Part shown: one piece after another, positions 17,589 through 27,000 of the stretch
Layout of the letters: the number at the start of each line of letters is the position of its first letter
Position numbering within the stretch: the stretch's first letter is position 1
From: Flavivirga aquimarina
GTDB lineage: Bacteria > Bacteroidota > Bacteroidia > Flavobacteriales > Flavobacteriaceae
Length of the DNA: 64,000 nucleotides
Assembly (NCBI RefSeq): GCF_030540835.1
Contig: NZ_JAUOEK010000045.1
Location: forward strand, 86,952 to 150,951
Reading direction: 5' to 3'
The notes under the pieces: generated by a model
What the model saw: only the letters and a program-made list of their open reading frames with translations
Told to the model about the DNA's origin: nothing
Database searches by the model: none
Made by a program: the position numbers and the translations under genes

Positions 17589-19766
17589 TTATTTATTAAT
17601 AATAATTTTTTTAGTCACATCAACATCTTCAGAGGTTATTTTAACCAAGTAAAAACCATTACTTAAATTAGAAACATCTATTTGATGAGGTGCGCCAACC
17701 TTTATCATCACTTCTTGTCCATAGGCATTAAATAACTTAACAACTGCATCGTTTGAAACCGATAACTCCACATAATTAATAGTTAGTATTGGCGTGGTTA
17801 CTGGATTAGGGTACAACAATAAATCATGCTTATTTTTTTTAAAATTGCTTGTACTTAACACGCCTTGTTCATATACTTCTTGAATATATGAAGGGACTCG
17901 TGAATCAAGGTCTCGATAGAATTGTCCAGTAATGTTCAGTTCCCCATTGTTCATGCCACCTATACCTGTAGCTGGTCCAAAGAAATAATACCAATTATAG
18001 CGCTCGATAAAATCAGCTCCTTCAAGAACTTCAGTCAAGCCTTTTATATTAGCATAACCTTGTTCTACTGTAAGATTTGCAGATCCAAAATTGGGGTTAC
18101 CATAGTTATACTCTGTTACCCATATTGGAAGACCATATCGGTCATGAAGACCTTTGAAGCGCTCTAAAAATGCAGATTTTGAACGACGTACATAGTCATG
18201 TGCTGGAATAAAATCGACACGGTAACCACGTTCTATACACGCGTCCATAAATTCTTTAATCCAAGCGCCGTCATTAAACGAATCATTTGTTGTACTATAT
18301 TGTACATTCTCAACACCTGGAGCTCCTAATCTAAGACCAGAAGCTAATAGTTTTGGATAAGCTTCTAAAGCCTCTTCTACCGTTAAGTTTGATTGATGTA
18401 TGTTATCAGGTTCATTAAAAGCCAAGAGATGATTGAAAGACATATTCTGTCCAATTGCTTCCATATTTTCAAGCGATGTCCAATTATCACCCTTACTCCA
18501 CGACATTGGGACAAATTCAACTCCACTTGACTGCTGGTCATTTAAGCCCCAGCTATAGTGCCAAGTGGTGTTATAATTATCTGCGCTACTCCATTTTATA
18601 TCTCCTCCTAAGCTTCCTTTTTTACCTACAGGAAACCAAGGACTCACACGTATGAATGAAATAGAACGCTGCAAGTCAGCAGGCAAGTTAATTTCTAGAG
18701 CATCATCTTGAGCAATATATACTTTACTAAAACCTAATCCGTTGATGTCTTGCGCAAAAGTAGCCATATATCCTTTTTCTAATGTAAAAGACACCGCCCA
18801 ATCTTCATAATCTCCTAAACCACCATTGTAATAACCACAATAAACTTCGTGTTCTTCTCCTGAAAAATTATAACCATCATAGAGTTTAAGAACCGGATCA
18901 TTAACTCTGGAAGCAATAAAAATATCTTGTGCAGTTTGTAGTTCTGAAATTGAACTATCTATTGCACTAGAAGCTGAATCACAATTAGCAAGTACAGTAT
19001 TAGCACTATCAATTGCTAACTGAAAAGCATCGGCAGCAGATTGCGGATATTGATTATAAATAGTACCTATAGATGCAGAAGTGAGTATGTTTTCTGCTGC
19101 ATTTACATTAGTTTTTAATAATAAACGATTTTCAGCTCCACTTAACAAAGAGATATTATCAAAATAGACTTGACCATTATTATTGTACATGTAAAGCAAT
19201 TGAATATCAATTTTAGCTATGTCTTCGGCTTCTTCTAAAAAAGGAATATCTGTAGTCATTAATTCTCCATTTACATAAATCTCAACTTTTTTAGTAGTAA
19301 AGTCTACCCGAGTAGAAATTGTAAAAGGCGTGTTTGCTGGAAAGCTTATTGCTGGTGCTCCTTCTGTAAAACTGCTCGGAACCCCATTTGCCATAGCTGC
19401 GGCATACTTTATTTTTGCAGTTCCAAGACCTAAACCAATACTAGATAAATATTCTCCTGTAGATGAAATTAGGTGTATTTGACAATTTAAAGCAGCACGA
19501 GAAGCTAATACATCAAAAGAAAAAGTAGAATTCTCAGATGTTGGTGTAAAATCATGAAAAACAGAAGGCTTATAAATATTGTGATTAAATTTTAACTTAC
19601 CTGATTCAACTGTTATTCTTCCAGAAGTATTGTATTCTGTCCAATCTGATGGTAAAGCTCCTGCTTCATCAAATGTGTTGTCTACTGTTATTCCACAAGT
19701 ATTCGTTTGAGAGAAACTTTCAACAACAAAAAAAAGAGCTATTACATATAGTAATTTTAGTTTCAT
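17589..19766 (-). CDS. T9SS-secreted GH128-like enzyme with LamG-like and beta/gamma-crystallin-like modules (paralog 1)
   Basis: A 725-residue protein with the same architecture as its downstream neighbour. The two align without a gap over the first 375 or so residues (signal, LamG-like domain, helical linker, crystallin-like domain), and most of those residues are shared. The catalytic part diverges more: HLLAFNEPDNIHQSNLT with Glu452 and LPIWVTEYNYG with Glu552 are kept, while loops differ (KGSLGGDIKW, STTNDSFNDGAWIKEF). This suggests a tandem duplication followed by change in the active-site surroundings, so the pair may cut different linkages or sulfation patterns. The C-terminus is a T9SS tail (LLLYPNPVTT onward). 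It is first in the two-gene operon and has its own regulatory element 55 nt upstream. Confidence 0.85.
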   Translation of the reverse strand: MKLKLLYVIALFFVVESFSQTNTCGITVDNTFDEAGALPSDWTEYNTSGRITVESGKLKFNHNIYKPSVFHDFTPTSENSTFSFDVLASRAALNCQIHLISSTGEYLSSIGLGLGTAKIKYAAAMANGVPSSFTEGAPAISFPANTPFTISTRVDFTTKKVEIYVNGELMTTDIPFLEEAEDIAKIDIQLLYMYNNNGQVYFDNISLLSGAENRLLLKTNVNAAENILTSASIGTIYNQYPQSAADAFQLAIDSANTVLANCDSASSAIDSSISELQTAQDIFIASRVNDPVLKLYDGYNFSGEEHEVYCGYYNGGLGDYEDWAVSFTLEKGYMATFAQDINGLGFSKVYIAQDDALEINLPADLQRSISFIRVSPWFPVGKKGSLGGDIKWSSADNYNTTWHYSWGLNDQQSSGVEFVPMSWSKGDNWTSLENMEAIGQNMSFNHLLAFNEPDNIHQSNLTVEEALEAYPKLLASGLRLGAPGVENVQYSTTNDSFNDGAWIKEFMDACIERGYRVDFIPAHDYVRRSKSAFLERFKGLHDRYGLPIWVTEYNYGNPNFGSANLTVEQGYANIKGLTEVLEGADFIERYNWYYFFGPATGIGGMNNGELNITGQFYRDLDSRVPSYIQEVYEQGVLSTSNFKKNKHDLLLYPNPVTTPILTINYVELSVSNDAVVKLFNAYGQEVMIKVGAPHQIDVSNLSNGFYLVKITSEDVDVTKKIIINK

Positions 19767-19821
19767 ATATCTTTAAATTTTAGTTTAACACTTAAAAACA
19801 AGTTTTTATCTACCTCTAAAA

Positions 19822-19877
19822 CAAAGTAAGTGTTTACAAGGGAATTAAAATTCTCAATTAAGGTGTCTATTTGTTGC
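19822..19877 (-). promoter_or_regulatory. PUL promoter element upstream of the GH128-like operon
   Basis: Reverse strand: GCAACAAAT, CACCTTAATTGAGAA, then TTACTTTG exactly 48 nt from the first G, 55 nt before the start codon. This is the clearest match to the consensus shared by the eight copies. Confidence 0.65.
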
Positions 19878-20161
19878 TAAAATTTTAAAGAATTACCTTT
19901 TATCAAAAAAACATTTACATTAATCGATCGTTAGTTAATTATCAATTCTGGTTGATAAATTTTATCAATATTCACTATTTTTAATATCAAATTATTGAAA
20001 ACAGTATTTTACTTTATAATCTGTTAGTTCTAAAAACTAAAGTCATTAAAATATCTATTTAGAGCTTTATGAAAAAAAATGTAACTTAGGTCTTAAAATT
20101 TGTCCTACTTTTTGTTGCAAGTCTACAAACAGAATAAACTCAAAAGAATATAAAAACAAAA
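19878..20161. other. Intergenic stretch with no supported gene
   Basis: AT-rich DNA between the GH128-like promoter and the terminator of the 20236 gene. The only structure seen is a short inverted repeat TTATCAA/TTGATAA near 19936-19957. No open reading frame with a start and ribosome-binding site is convincing. Confidence 0.4.
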
Positions 20162-20188
20162 AAGGTAGCAATCTAAAATCACTACCTT
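20162..20188 (-). terminator. Rho-independent terminator of the 20236-22320 gene
   Basis: A 7-bp stem (AAGGTAG with CTACCTT) with a short loop. On the reverse strand it runs into TTTTTGTTTTT. It lies 48 nt after the stop codon. Confidence 0.75.
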
Positions 20189-20235
20189 ATTATTTATTAA
20201 TTCTGTAACACTATTTTAGAATGTTACATGACATA

Positions 20236-22320
20236 CTACTGAACAACAATTTTCCCTCTTTCTATAGATTTAATATTTTGATCGTTTATATAAGTGGCTT
20301 GAAAAATAAAAATCCCTTTTTGTTTTCCTGATGGGATCCATGCTTCCTCCATATTGGATGTTGTGAATATAAGTTTCCCATCTAAACCATAAATATTCAA
20401 AGTATAATTAGACCTGTTTTCTAATAATGTTAGTGGTTCAAAATTAGGGTTTGATGAATTAATTAGACTTGGAAATGTAAGTTTCGATGTTGCTTGAACC
20501 TCAATTTCTTTTGAGTTAGAACTTTTTGATTGGCTACCAAATCCTAGGCTATTTTCATCAACGGCTGTTAATTTCCACTGTACAAATGGACCATTCCAAC
20601 TACTTTGACCTACTGAAACTTCTTGAGAGTTATTTATATTTAATCTTGTGTTAAGTTGTTTATTCTGAATGAACCAGTTATCTCCTATAGGTATCATTTC
20701 CCATTGTACCAAATTACCAGTAAACGAAGAATTTATGATTCTAACAGAAGCCTCATCATTTAAAGTAGTAGACATTGCTTGTAACTTTTTTCCATTAGCA
20801 ACATTTTGTACATAATAATAACCATTACCTGCATCTACAATATCCCAAAATCCTTTCGATCCAGTTTCATTTGTTCCTGAAGTTATTACATCTGTAGCAG
20901 CATCATTAGTTCTTAATCTTACATTTGTAGCAACATGATCGATATAGACCCTATTAGGTTTAGGCTCATTTATCTTAAATGAAACATGGGTAAATGAACC
21001 TGTTGGTATGTCTAGTAAAAATTGGTTCTGATTCTCTTCTACGGATTCTATAATAAAAGATTCTCCTGCAGGCTGATCATCATCATCCCATCGTGTTACA
21101 CTTATATCACCATCAATTGTAAAACCTTCTAGAATTTCTACAGGGTATTCTTCGTAAAAAGGTGGTGTGAAACTTGTATTACATGGGCTTACAGCATTGA
21201 TAAAAAACACATTTACTTCATTATCTCTTATATATGCTCTACTATGAAGTTTCAACCTACTTATTACTTCTTCTCCATCATGATCTAACATTCTTATAGG
21301 TTGTGAACCAATCAATGATTCAGTATAAGCTCTCATTATATAATGTCTTGGTGAATTACCTCCAGATAAAGGATAATCCCACCAGCTTACTAAATCTAAC
21401 CCAAGATCAGTCCAATCAAACATACATCCAATAGCAAGTTCGGAAGTCCAAATATCTGATTCTTTTTCATAGTCTAAACTACACCTAATTTTATCCCAAT
21501 GCGCTTCAGTAGCCCATGCTTCACGATATTTATCACTTTGAGCTAGTTCATATTCGTATTTTAAATCTGGATGATTGGTTGCATTATGGTGATTTAGGTA
21601 ATAGTGATTCCCAAATACATCAAATCTATCTTCTCCATTAATGTCGTATAATTCATCTAAAGGCCCATTTTCTCCTAATGGCTTATATAATTCTGGAGCC
21701 ACAATTCTAGGTACAACATAACCAAGACTTGCTGTTCTTGCTTTTAATTCATCAACAGCTATCTTAAAATCTTCAACATCCATTCTAGCAGCTTCTTTAT
21801 CAAAAGCAAAAGCATCAATTGTATGTCCTTTTCCATGCATAAACTCAATAAAATCAACAACTAATTGTGCATATTTTAAAGGATTAGCTACAGTTGGTTC
21901 TTCTGTTGTTACCCAATCAGGAAAATATTCTGCTTTATCAGAAGTATTTACTTTAAGACCTGCAAAAATCATAAAAGGTTCAGTACCATTATAAGATGCT
22001 TTAGCATTCTCTATAGATTCTAAAACAGTTGTGTAAACACTTTCTACTACCACACCTTCTTCTGGATGTCCACCATAATAATCGCCACAATATAATGGAA
22101 CTCTAAGGCTGTTCATTTTAGCTTCACCAAAAGCTGTTTCTGCATTACCGATATTATTTAAAGATCCAGGGTTATGATTCATATCTAACATATGGTATTT
22201 TGTAACCCTACCGAATTTTTCGAGCGGATTTATAGTCGCTTTATTAACAGTTTGTCCATAATTGTTGTTAATGGTAAAAAAAATGACCATTAAATAAAGT
22301 AATTTTAGTTTAATTTTCAT
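20236..22320 (-). CDS. T9SS-secreted TIM-barrel-like glycosidase with ricin/CBM13-like module, family unassigned
   Basis: A 694-residue exported protein (signal 1-23). Residues about 25-350 look like a (beta/alpha)8 enzyme: MNSLRVPLYCGDYYG, DAFAFDKEAARMD (Glu about 176), DVFGNHYYLNHHN, and AWATEAHWDK (Glu about 272), then LVSWWDYPLSGG. A beta-sandwich region (about 350-450) follows. Residues 455-575 are beta-trefoil-like (VYIDHVATNVRLR, then FWDIVDAGNGYYYVQN and GNLVQWEMIPIGDNWFIQN), similar to modules I recall at the ends of beta-agarases and porphyranases. The C-terminus looks like a T9SS sorting domain. The trefoil supports a red-algal galactan substrate, but the catalytic part is not clearly GH16, GH50 or GH86. 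Confidence 0.7.
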   Translation of the reverse strand: MKIKLKLLYLMVIFFTINNNYGQTVNKATINPLEKFGRVTKYHMLDMNHNPGSLNNIGNAETAFGEAKMNSLRVPLYCGDYYGGHPEEGVVVESVYTTVLESIENAKASYNGTEPFMIFAGLKVNTSDKAEYFPDWVTTEEPTVANPLKYAQLVVDFIEFMHGKGHTIDAFAFDKEAARMDVEDFKIAVDELKARTASLGYVVPRIVAPELYKPLGENGPLDELYDINGEDRFDVFGNHYYLNHHNATNHPDLKYEYELAQSDKYREAWATEAHWDKIRCSLDYEKESDIWTSELAIGCMFDWTDLGLDLVSWWDYPLSGGNSPRHYIMRAYTESLIGSQPIRMLDHDGEEVISRLKLHSRAYIRDNEVNVFFINAVSPCNTSFTPPFYEEYPVEILEGFTIDGDISVTRWDDDDQPAGESFIIESVEENQNQFLLDIPTGSFTHVSFKINEPKPNRVYIDHVATNVRLRTNDAATDVITSGTNETGSKGFWDIVDAGNGYYYVQNVANGKKLQAMSTTLNDEASVRIINSSFTGNLVQWEMIPIGDNWFIQNKQLNTRLNINNSQEVSVGQSSWNGPFVQWKLTAVDENSLGFGSQSKSSNSKEIEVQATSKLTFPSLINSSNPNFEPLTLLENRSNYTLNIYGLDGKLIFTTSNMEEAWIPSGKQKGIFIFQATYINDQNIKSIERGKIVVQ

Positions 22321-22389
22321 GTTGGGTAAATTTTAAGTTAGTTTATAATTATACTTTGTATTATATTGATAATAAATACAAATACTCTT

Positions 22390-22445
22390 TAAAGTAAATA
22401 TTTTTAAATGAAGTAAAAATCTCAATTTAGGGGTGAATTTGTTAC
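22390..22445 (-). promoter_or_regulatory. PUL promoter element upstream of the 22320 gene
   Basis: Reverse strand: GTAACAAAT, CACCCCTAAATTGAGAT, then TTACTTTA 48 nt after the first G (a -7 box with the last G changed). It is 69 nt before the start codon and touches the decayed GH128-like fragment. Confidence 0.6.
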
Positions 22446-22556
22446 TACATGATTGTAGCGTACTTTATATTTTCTGTTTGAATATTTACAAAAAATGATA
22501 AATATTTCCCTGTAGATGACATTAAATGTATTTAACAGTTTACAGAAGTATGCGTT
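22445..22556 (-). pseudogene. Relic of a third GH128-like paralog (LamG-like domain piece)
   Basis: The reverse strand reads S-V-N-C-stop-IHLMSSTGKYLSF, then a drifted middle and NIKYATIM. The intact paralogs read NSVNCRIHLVSSTGKHLSS and TIKYATAM at residues 91-125, so this is a fragment of the same domain. An in-frame TAA replaces the Arg/Gln after Cys and the middle has decayed. The fragment covers roughly 35 codons and ends at the regulatory element of the 22320 gene. It shows the family was once larger here, or that the promoter was carried in on a recombined piece. Confidence 0.7.
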
Positions 22557-22621
22557 AACAAACCATGGATTTGAAATCCATAGTTTTAAACAAAAGAATG
22601 AAATTCTTTTCTGAGAATAGC

Positions 22622-22700
22622 TTGTCATTCCGAATGCTACAGAAAGTAAAATGTATTTTACTTGAATGTATATAGCGTAGCTAACGAAGAGGAATCTCAT
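22622..22700. repeat. Dispersed intergenic repeat with nested hairpin
   Basis: Contains GTCATTCCGAATGCTAC and, 55 nt on, AACGAAGAGGAATCTC, the type of sequence scattered between genes of many Flavobacteriia. Within it AAGTAAAAT and ATTTTACTT form a perfect 9-bp hairpin at 22644-22663, flanked by GCTAC/GTAGC. A separate 17-nt palindrome (ATGGATTT, G, AAATCCAT) lies just before it at 22565-22581. No coding capacity is evident. Confidence 0.55.
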
Positions 22701-22902
22701 TATTATAAGATGTCTCAAAAGTTTATAGAAACTAAAGTAACTGAAATAAAATTACAGGGTTTTATTACAATATAACCCATTTTCTTTCATTATTTACAAA
22801 TGAGTAAATAATTTCAACATTTCTGTTTAACTGCTCTATTCAAGTTCATACTCTTAATCTATTTAGTTCTAAAGCAAAAAACGAAACAATATCTATTTTT
22901 GA

Positions 22903-25050
22903 TTATTTAATAATAAATCTTAGCGAATTTGAAGTTTGATTTACAGATATTTTTAAAACATAAATGCCACTTTTAAATGCCTTAGTTTCAATACTAATTA
23001 TATTATCTTCAATAGTGTAAACTCTCTTAATCAATATGATCTGTCCTAGTTGATTCATTATTTGAACGTCTACTTTTTCAGAATTAAAATTTGATTTTAA
23101 TTGAAGATTATCGCCTTTTTTAACAGGATTAGGGTACGCTTTTATTTTATCGCTATTATTAATAATATCTGTAACACTTAGACTTTGCCCATCAAGTATT
23201 CTATTTATAAATCCAACCATTTCAATTAAAACATCTTCATATGCAGGCTTACCTGGATTAAAAAAAGCATGAACTTCTCCAGGATATATTACAGCTTCTG
23301 CATCTCCACCTTTGGCGTTTATAGCATCTGCAAATAAAGTACTTTGTTTGTGCGATATTGTTGTATCTGCATCACCATGCATCAGGATTACTGCAGGGGG
23401 TGTATCACTCAATTGAAAAATAGGAGAATTCGCTGCTTCACTTGGTATATTTTGTTTATACCAATTACCTACACCAAAGTCTCCTGCATCATTTACAAAA
23501 TCATAAATACCATTGAATCCAATAAATCCTAAAACGCCTTCATACCGTTGAGCTATCAATGCAGCTAATGGTGTACCTGCAGAACCTCCGCTAAAAAACA
23601 CTTTTGTCATATCAAAATTATATTGTTCAGCGTTTTCTAAAGCCCATTGATAGGCTGTATCTACATCTTCTAATGCTAAAGAGAAAGTTCCACTAGAACC
23701 TGAACATCTGTAAGACACGCCTAAAGAAGCAACACCTAAGTTCTCTGCTAAATACTCTCCATGAGGAGAATAAGAAGCATCAGAAGACTCTGGACGTCCA
23801 CCAGCCCATCCACCTCCATGTACCCATATATGTACAGGAAACTTTTCAGTAGTGTTTTCATTAATAACTGGAGTTGTTAACCTTAAAGGCAACTCATGTC
23901 CTACAATAGGAAAATCTACTGTAGCTATAGGTTCGTCTAGTTGATAACTTACATATTCAAAAGTTTTTTCAGCCTCTACTATAAAATTATAAGTATTTCC
24001 TTTAGGTAAAGCAATTGAAAGATCATCAGTAGATTTTAGACCATCTTGTATTTGTACTGAAACCAATCCGTTATTTGGCCAATTTTCAGATGGAGTAAAA
24101 GTAAGAACGTTAGAAGGAGATAGAGTCCAAATTCCAGCAGCTTCTGTGTCACTTTTGTTTACATAAACTTTTGGGTAATCTGATGTTTCATCTATAGGTT
24201 GATCAAATATAATTGAAATAGGACTATCAACAGATAATCCTGTTTTGTCTTCGGGTAAAACTTCTCTAACAGAAAATTCAGGAATCACTAAATCACTATA
24301 TTCAGTTGCCAAACGGTTATATTCATTTTGAAAATCAGTATCATTAAGGGTACCGTCATACAATGAAAACTCCACCATTTCTGTATGAGAATAAGTTTTT
24401 GCATCTCCTTTAATAGCAAAAAGATTAAATCTAAGACCATCATTACTGGTGATCATAGTATCATTAATTTTGCCTACAGTAATAATAGGAGACGTATTGT
24501 CAAAATACTTGTAATTTCCATTTGCATCTATTTTAAAACCAAAAAAGAAAAATCCATCTATAGGAACAGTCCCTAATGTTAAACGCCTATAATTACCTGT
24601 CTTAGAGTAGTCTAAGCAAACTCTACCATCAGAAGTTCTAACCAATCTTATTCCTGTAACAGAACTCCAGGTAGGGATGCTATAGTTGCTCACTAAAGAA
24701 GCTTCTTTATCTCCACTTTTTTGATCAAGCACACTACCTACATAAAATATACTATAAGTTTTATCTGAAACATATGCTCCACTTCCTTCTATTTTAAGAA
24801 AAGAACCATCTTTATTAAAACGTACAGTAGTTTTTCCTGGGTAAGTTTCATGAGATTGTTCAGCTCCAAGATTAGTATTACTCTGTGTGGCATCTGGGTA
24901 GCCATCAATTTGATTTTCCCAAAGCGTTACAGATCCTAAATTATCTGCTACAATGCCTTTAGCATTTTCTAATAGTACTACTTTTGTTTGGCTGAATCCG
25001 GCCAAACTAGATAATACAAATACAAAAATAAGAGCATTTAAGTTTTTCAT
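22903..25050 (-). CDS. T9SS-secreted modular carbohydrate esterase (alpha/beta hydrolase)
   Basis: A 715-residue exported protein (signal 1-21). An N-terminal LamG/concanavalin-like domain (about 22-250, FKIDANGNYKYF and MVEFSLYDGTL segments) is followed by an Ig-like domain (about 260-360, SPISIIFDQPIDE) and an alpha/beta hydrolase (about 370-615). The hydrolase has the oxyanion motif HGGGW (411-415), the nucleophile elbow GGSAG with Ser490, Asp at about 560-562 in HGDADTTIS, and catalytic His594 in GEVHAFF. The C-terminus is a T9SS tail (AYPNPVKKGD onward). Such proteins remove acetyl or other ester groups from polysaccharides. It follows a sulfatase by 32 nt, so desulfation and de-esterification are probably co-produced. 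Confidence 0.85.
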   Translation of the reverse strand: MKNLNALIFVFVLSSLAGFSQTKVVLLENAKGIVADNLGSVTLWENQIDGYPDATQSNTNLGAEQSHETYPGKTTVRFNKDGSFLKIEGSGAYVSDKTYSIFYVGSVLDQKSGDKEASLVSNYSIPTWSSVTGIRLVRTSDGRVCLDYSKTGNYRRLTLGTVPIDGFFFFGFKIDANGNYKYFDNTSPIITVGKINDTMITSNDGLRFNLFAIKGDAKTYSHTEMVEFSLYDGTLNDTDFQNEYNRLATEYSDLVIPEFSVREVLPEDKTGLSVDSPISIIFDQPIDETSDYPKVYVNKSDTEAAGIWTLSPSNVLTFTPSENWPNNGLVSVQIQDGLKSTDDLSIALPKGNTYNFIVEAEKTFEYVSYQLDEPIATVDFPIVGHELPLRLTTPVINENTTEKFPVHIWVHGGGWAGGRPESSDASYSPHGEYLAENLGVASLGVSYRCSGSSGTFSLALEDVDTAYQWALENAEQYNFDMTKVFFSGGSAGTPLAALIAQRYEGVLGFIGFNGIYDFVNDAGDFGVGNWYKQNIPSEAANSPIFQLSDTPPAVILMHGDADTTISHKQSTLFADAINAKGGDAEAVIYPGEVHAFFNPGKPAYEDVLIEMVGFINRILDGQSLSVTDIINNSDKIKAYPNPVKKGDNLQLKSNFNSEKVDVQIMNQLGQIILIKRVYTIEDNIISIETKAFKSGIYVLKISVNQTSNSLRFIIK

Positions 25051-25082
25051 AATTATTTATTTTAAAGAAAAAGAGAATGCTT

Positions 25083-26609
25083 CTATAGTTTCAACCCTTC
25101 AAAAATTTGAATCATTTCTTTTAACTTTTGGGGATTTTCTTTTGCTAAGTTCTTTTGTTGACCAATATCGTTTTTAAGATCGTACAGTTTGTATTCTAAA
25201 GAATTTCCAGTTTCGATCCCTACTTTTTTATTGATAGTATTTCCTTTATATGGCGGAATCATAATCCAATCGCCACTACGCAAAGCAGTATGAGATTTAG
25301 CTTCAATTATTAAATGATCACGACCTTTTTGAGATTTTCCTAATAAGGTGTTGAGTAAATCTTTACTATCTGTTGTACTCTCATCTATACCTACAAGATT
25401 CCCTAAGGAAGCCAATAAATCTATTTGGCATACTATAGCATCAGACACATTTGGTGTGATATGATTTTTCCAGTAAGTAATAAAGGGCACACGTGTACCT
25501 GCCTCAAAAAGACTGTATTTACCACCACGTAAACCACCTTTAGGATCATGATTCCCTAATTTCTCTACAGCTTCATCGTAATAACCATCATTTAAAACAG
25601 GGCCATTGTCACTAGAAAATACAATTAATGTATTTTCTAAAACGCCTTCTTCTTCTAATGTTTTCATAAATTCACCAATACACCAATCAGCTTCTAAAAT
25701 AACATCACCTCTTGGTCCCATACCAGATTTTCCAACAAATCGAGGATGCGGTGTTCTAGGTACATGAGGTTGCTGCATGGCATAGTAAAGAAAAAATGGT
25801 TTGTCTTTATGTGTCTTTACATAGTTTTTTGCTTTTTCTAAAAAATGATCAGCCATATCTATATCGCTCCATTTTGCAGCTTCACCACCTTTCATATATC
25901 CAATTCTTGGAATGCCATTTACAATACTATTATTATGTCCATGATGCCATGTCATAGTTAGCATTTCTGGGTTAGATTTTGCTGTAGGTTCTCCTTTAAA
26001 ATTCTTTTTATAATCAACTTCAATAGGATCCTTTTTGTCTAAGCCAACAACATGGCCATTATCAATATATACTGTCGGCACACGGTCTTGCGTAGCAGCT
26101 AGAATATAAGAGTCATCAAAACCAACTTCATTAGGGCCTGGTTTAATCGTTTCGTTCCAGTTTACATACCCAGAACCTAAGCCTAAATGCCATTTTCCTA
26201 TAATAGCTGTTTGATACCCTGCTTTAGATAGCATTTTGGGTAACGTTTGTTGTTTTGTATCTATTAATAATGGCGCATTACCTGCTAATATTCTTGCTTT
26301 TTTATTTCGCCAAGGGTACACCCCCGTTAACAAAGCATAACGACTTGGTGTGCAAGTAGCTGAAGATGCATATCCATTGGTAAATTTCACACCTCCAGTT
26401 GCTAAGGCATCTATGTTAGGTGTTTGAAGCTCAGTAGCTCCATAACAACTTAAATCACCATATCCTAAATCATCTAAATAAATGACAATAATATTTGGTT
26501 TGTTATTTTTAGTATCAACAGCAGTTTGTGATTCCTTTGTACTGTTTTTACAACTAAAACTCACAAATATGATAGCTACTACTAATAATCTGTAAAATGT
26601 ATTTCTCAT
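25083..26609 (-). CDS. Family S1 sulfatase, lipoprotein
   Basis: A 508-residue sulfatase with lipobox VSFSC (Cys about 20). The metal site is VIYLDDLGYGDLSCYG. The formylglycine motif CTPSR is at 86-90, then YALLTGVYPWRNKKARI. It has GKWHLGLGSGYVNWNE, an insertion with YILAATQDRVPTVYIDNG, and the distal FSSDNGPVLNDGYYD segment. The architecture resembles the 8553-10064 sulfatase more than the short ones. It is first in a two-gene operon with the secreted esterase. Its promoter element lies unusually far upstream (335 nt from box to start), with a decayed gene start in between. Confidence 0.94.
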   Translation of the reverse strand: MRNTFYRLLVVAIIFVSFSCKNSTKESQTAVDTKNNKPNIIVIYLDDLGYGDLSCYGATELQTPNIDALATGGVKFTNGYASSATCTPSRYALLTGVYPWRNKKARILAGNAPLLIDTKQQTLPKMLSKAGYQTAIIGKWHLGLGSGYVNWNETIKPGPNEVGFDDSYILAATQDRVPTVYIDNGHVVGLDKKDPIEVDYKKNFKGEPTAKSNPEMLTMTWHHGHNNSIVNGIPRIGYMKGGEAAKWSDIDMADHFLEKAKNYVKTHKDKPFFLYYAMQQPHVPRTPHPRFVGKSGMGPRGDVILEADWCIGEFMKTLEEEGVLENTLIVFSSDNGPVLNDGYYDEAVEKLGNHDPKGGLRGGKYSLFEAGTRVPFITYWKNHITPNVSDAIVCQIDLLASLGNLVGIDESTTDSKDLLNTLLGKSQKGRDHLIIEAKSHTALRSGDWIMIPPYKGNTINKKVGIETGNSLEYKLYDLKNDIGQQKNLAKENPQKLKEMIQIFEGLKL

Positions 26610-26741
26610 TTTTTTTCATTTCTAAATACAAAGGCACATTCAAATATTCATTATTTATTGTTACAGCACTTATAAAACCTCTAACTGATAATATCCATAT
26701 TGTATATCTCGTTAAAGGTTTTAAAGTCTGCTTTCGTACGT

Positions 26742-26836
26742 TTAAATAATCTTGCAAACAGTAAGTCTGGAGCAACTGTGAGCACTTACAATCACAGAAA
26801 TCATTAGCACAAAAAAGGTTAGAGCAGGTTTTTCAT
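26742..26836 (-). pseudogene. Relic of a lipoprotein gene start in a long leader
   Basis: On the reverse strand an ATG at 26836 begins MKNLL and is cut by a stop. The next frame continues FFVLMISVIVSAHSCS, which joins to a convincing lipoprotein signal peptide with a lipobox-like SAHSC, then stops at 26742. This would explain why the promoter element at 26945-27000 is more than 300 nt from the sulfatase start: the original first gene has been lost. The evidence is compositional only. Confidence 0.3.
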
Positions 26837-26944
26837 TTTTATTTAATTTATGCTTTTGAGTCTCAAAAAAACTAATATCATCCTAATAACATAATCTGTT
26901 TCGTATAACTTATTTCTTATAAAAACTTAATTATAGCCTAATTA

Positions 26945-27000
26945 CAAAGTTAATAGGTTTGATCTGGTTTAATTTCTCAATTTAGGGAGGAGAATGTTTC
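26945..27000 (-). promoter_or_regulatory. PUL promoter element of the sulfatase-esterase operon
   Basis: Reverse strand: GAAACATTC, then CCCTAAATTGAGAA, then the perfect box TAACTTTG 48 nt after the first G. Orientation points to the minus-strand operon starting at 26609, leaving a 335-nt leader. Confidence 0.6.

Noticed and set aside
22422..22718. 98-residue reverse-strand reading frame
   Set aside because: It runs in another frame across the regulatory element, the GH128 relic and a dispersed repeat, so it is not a gene.
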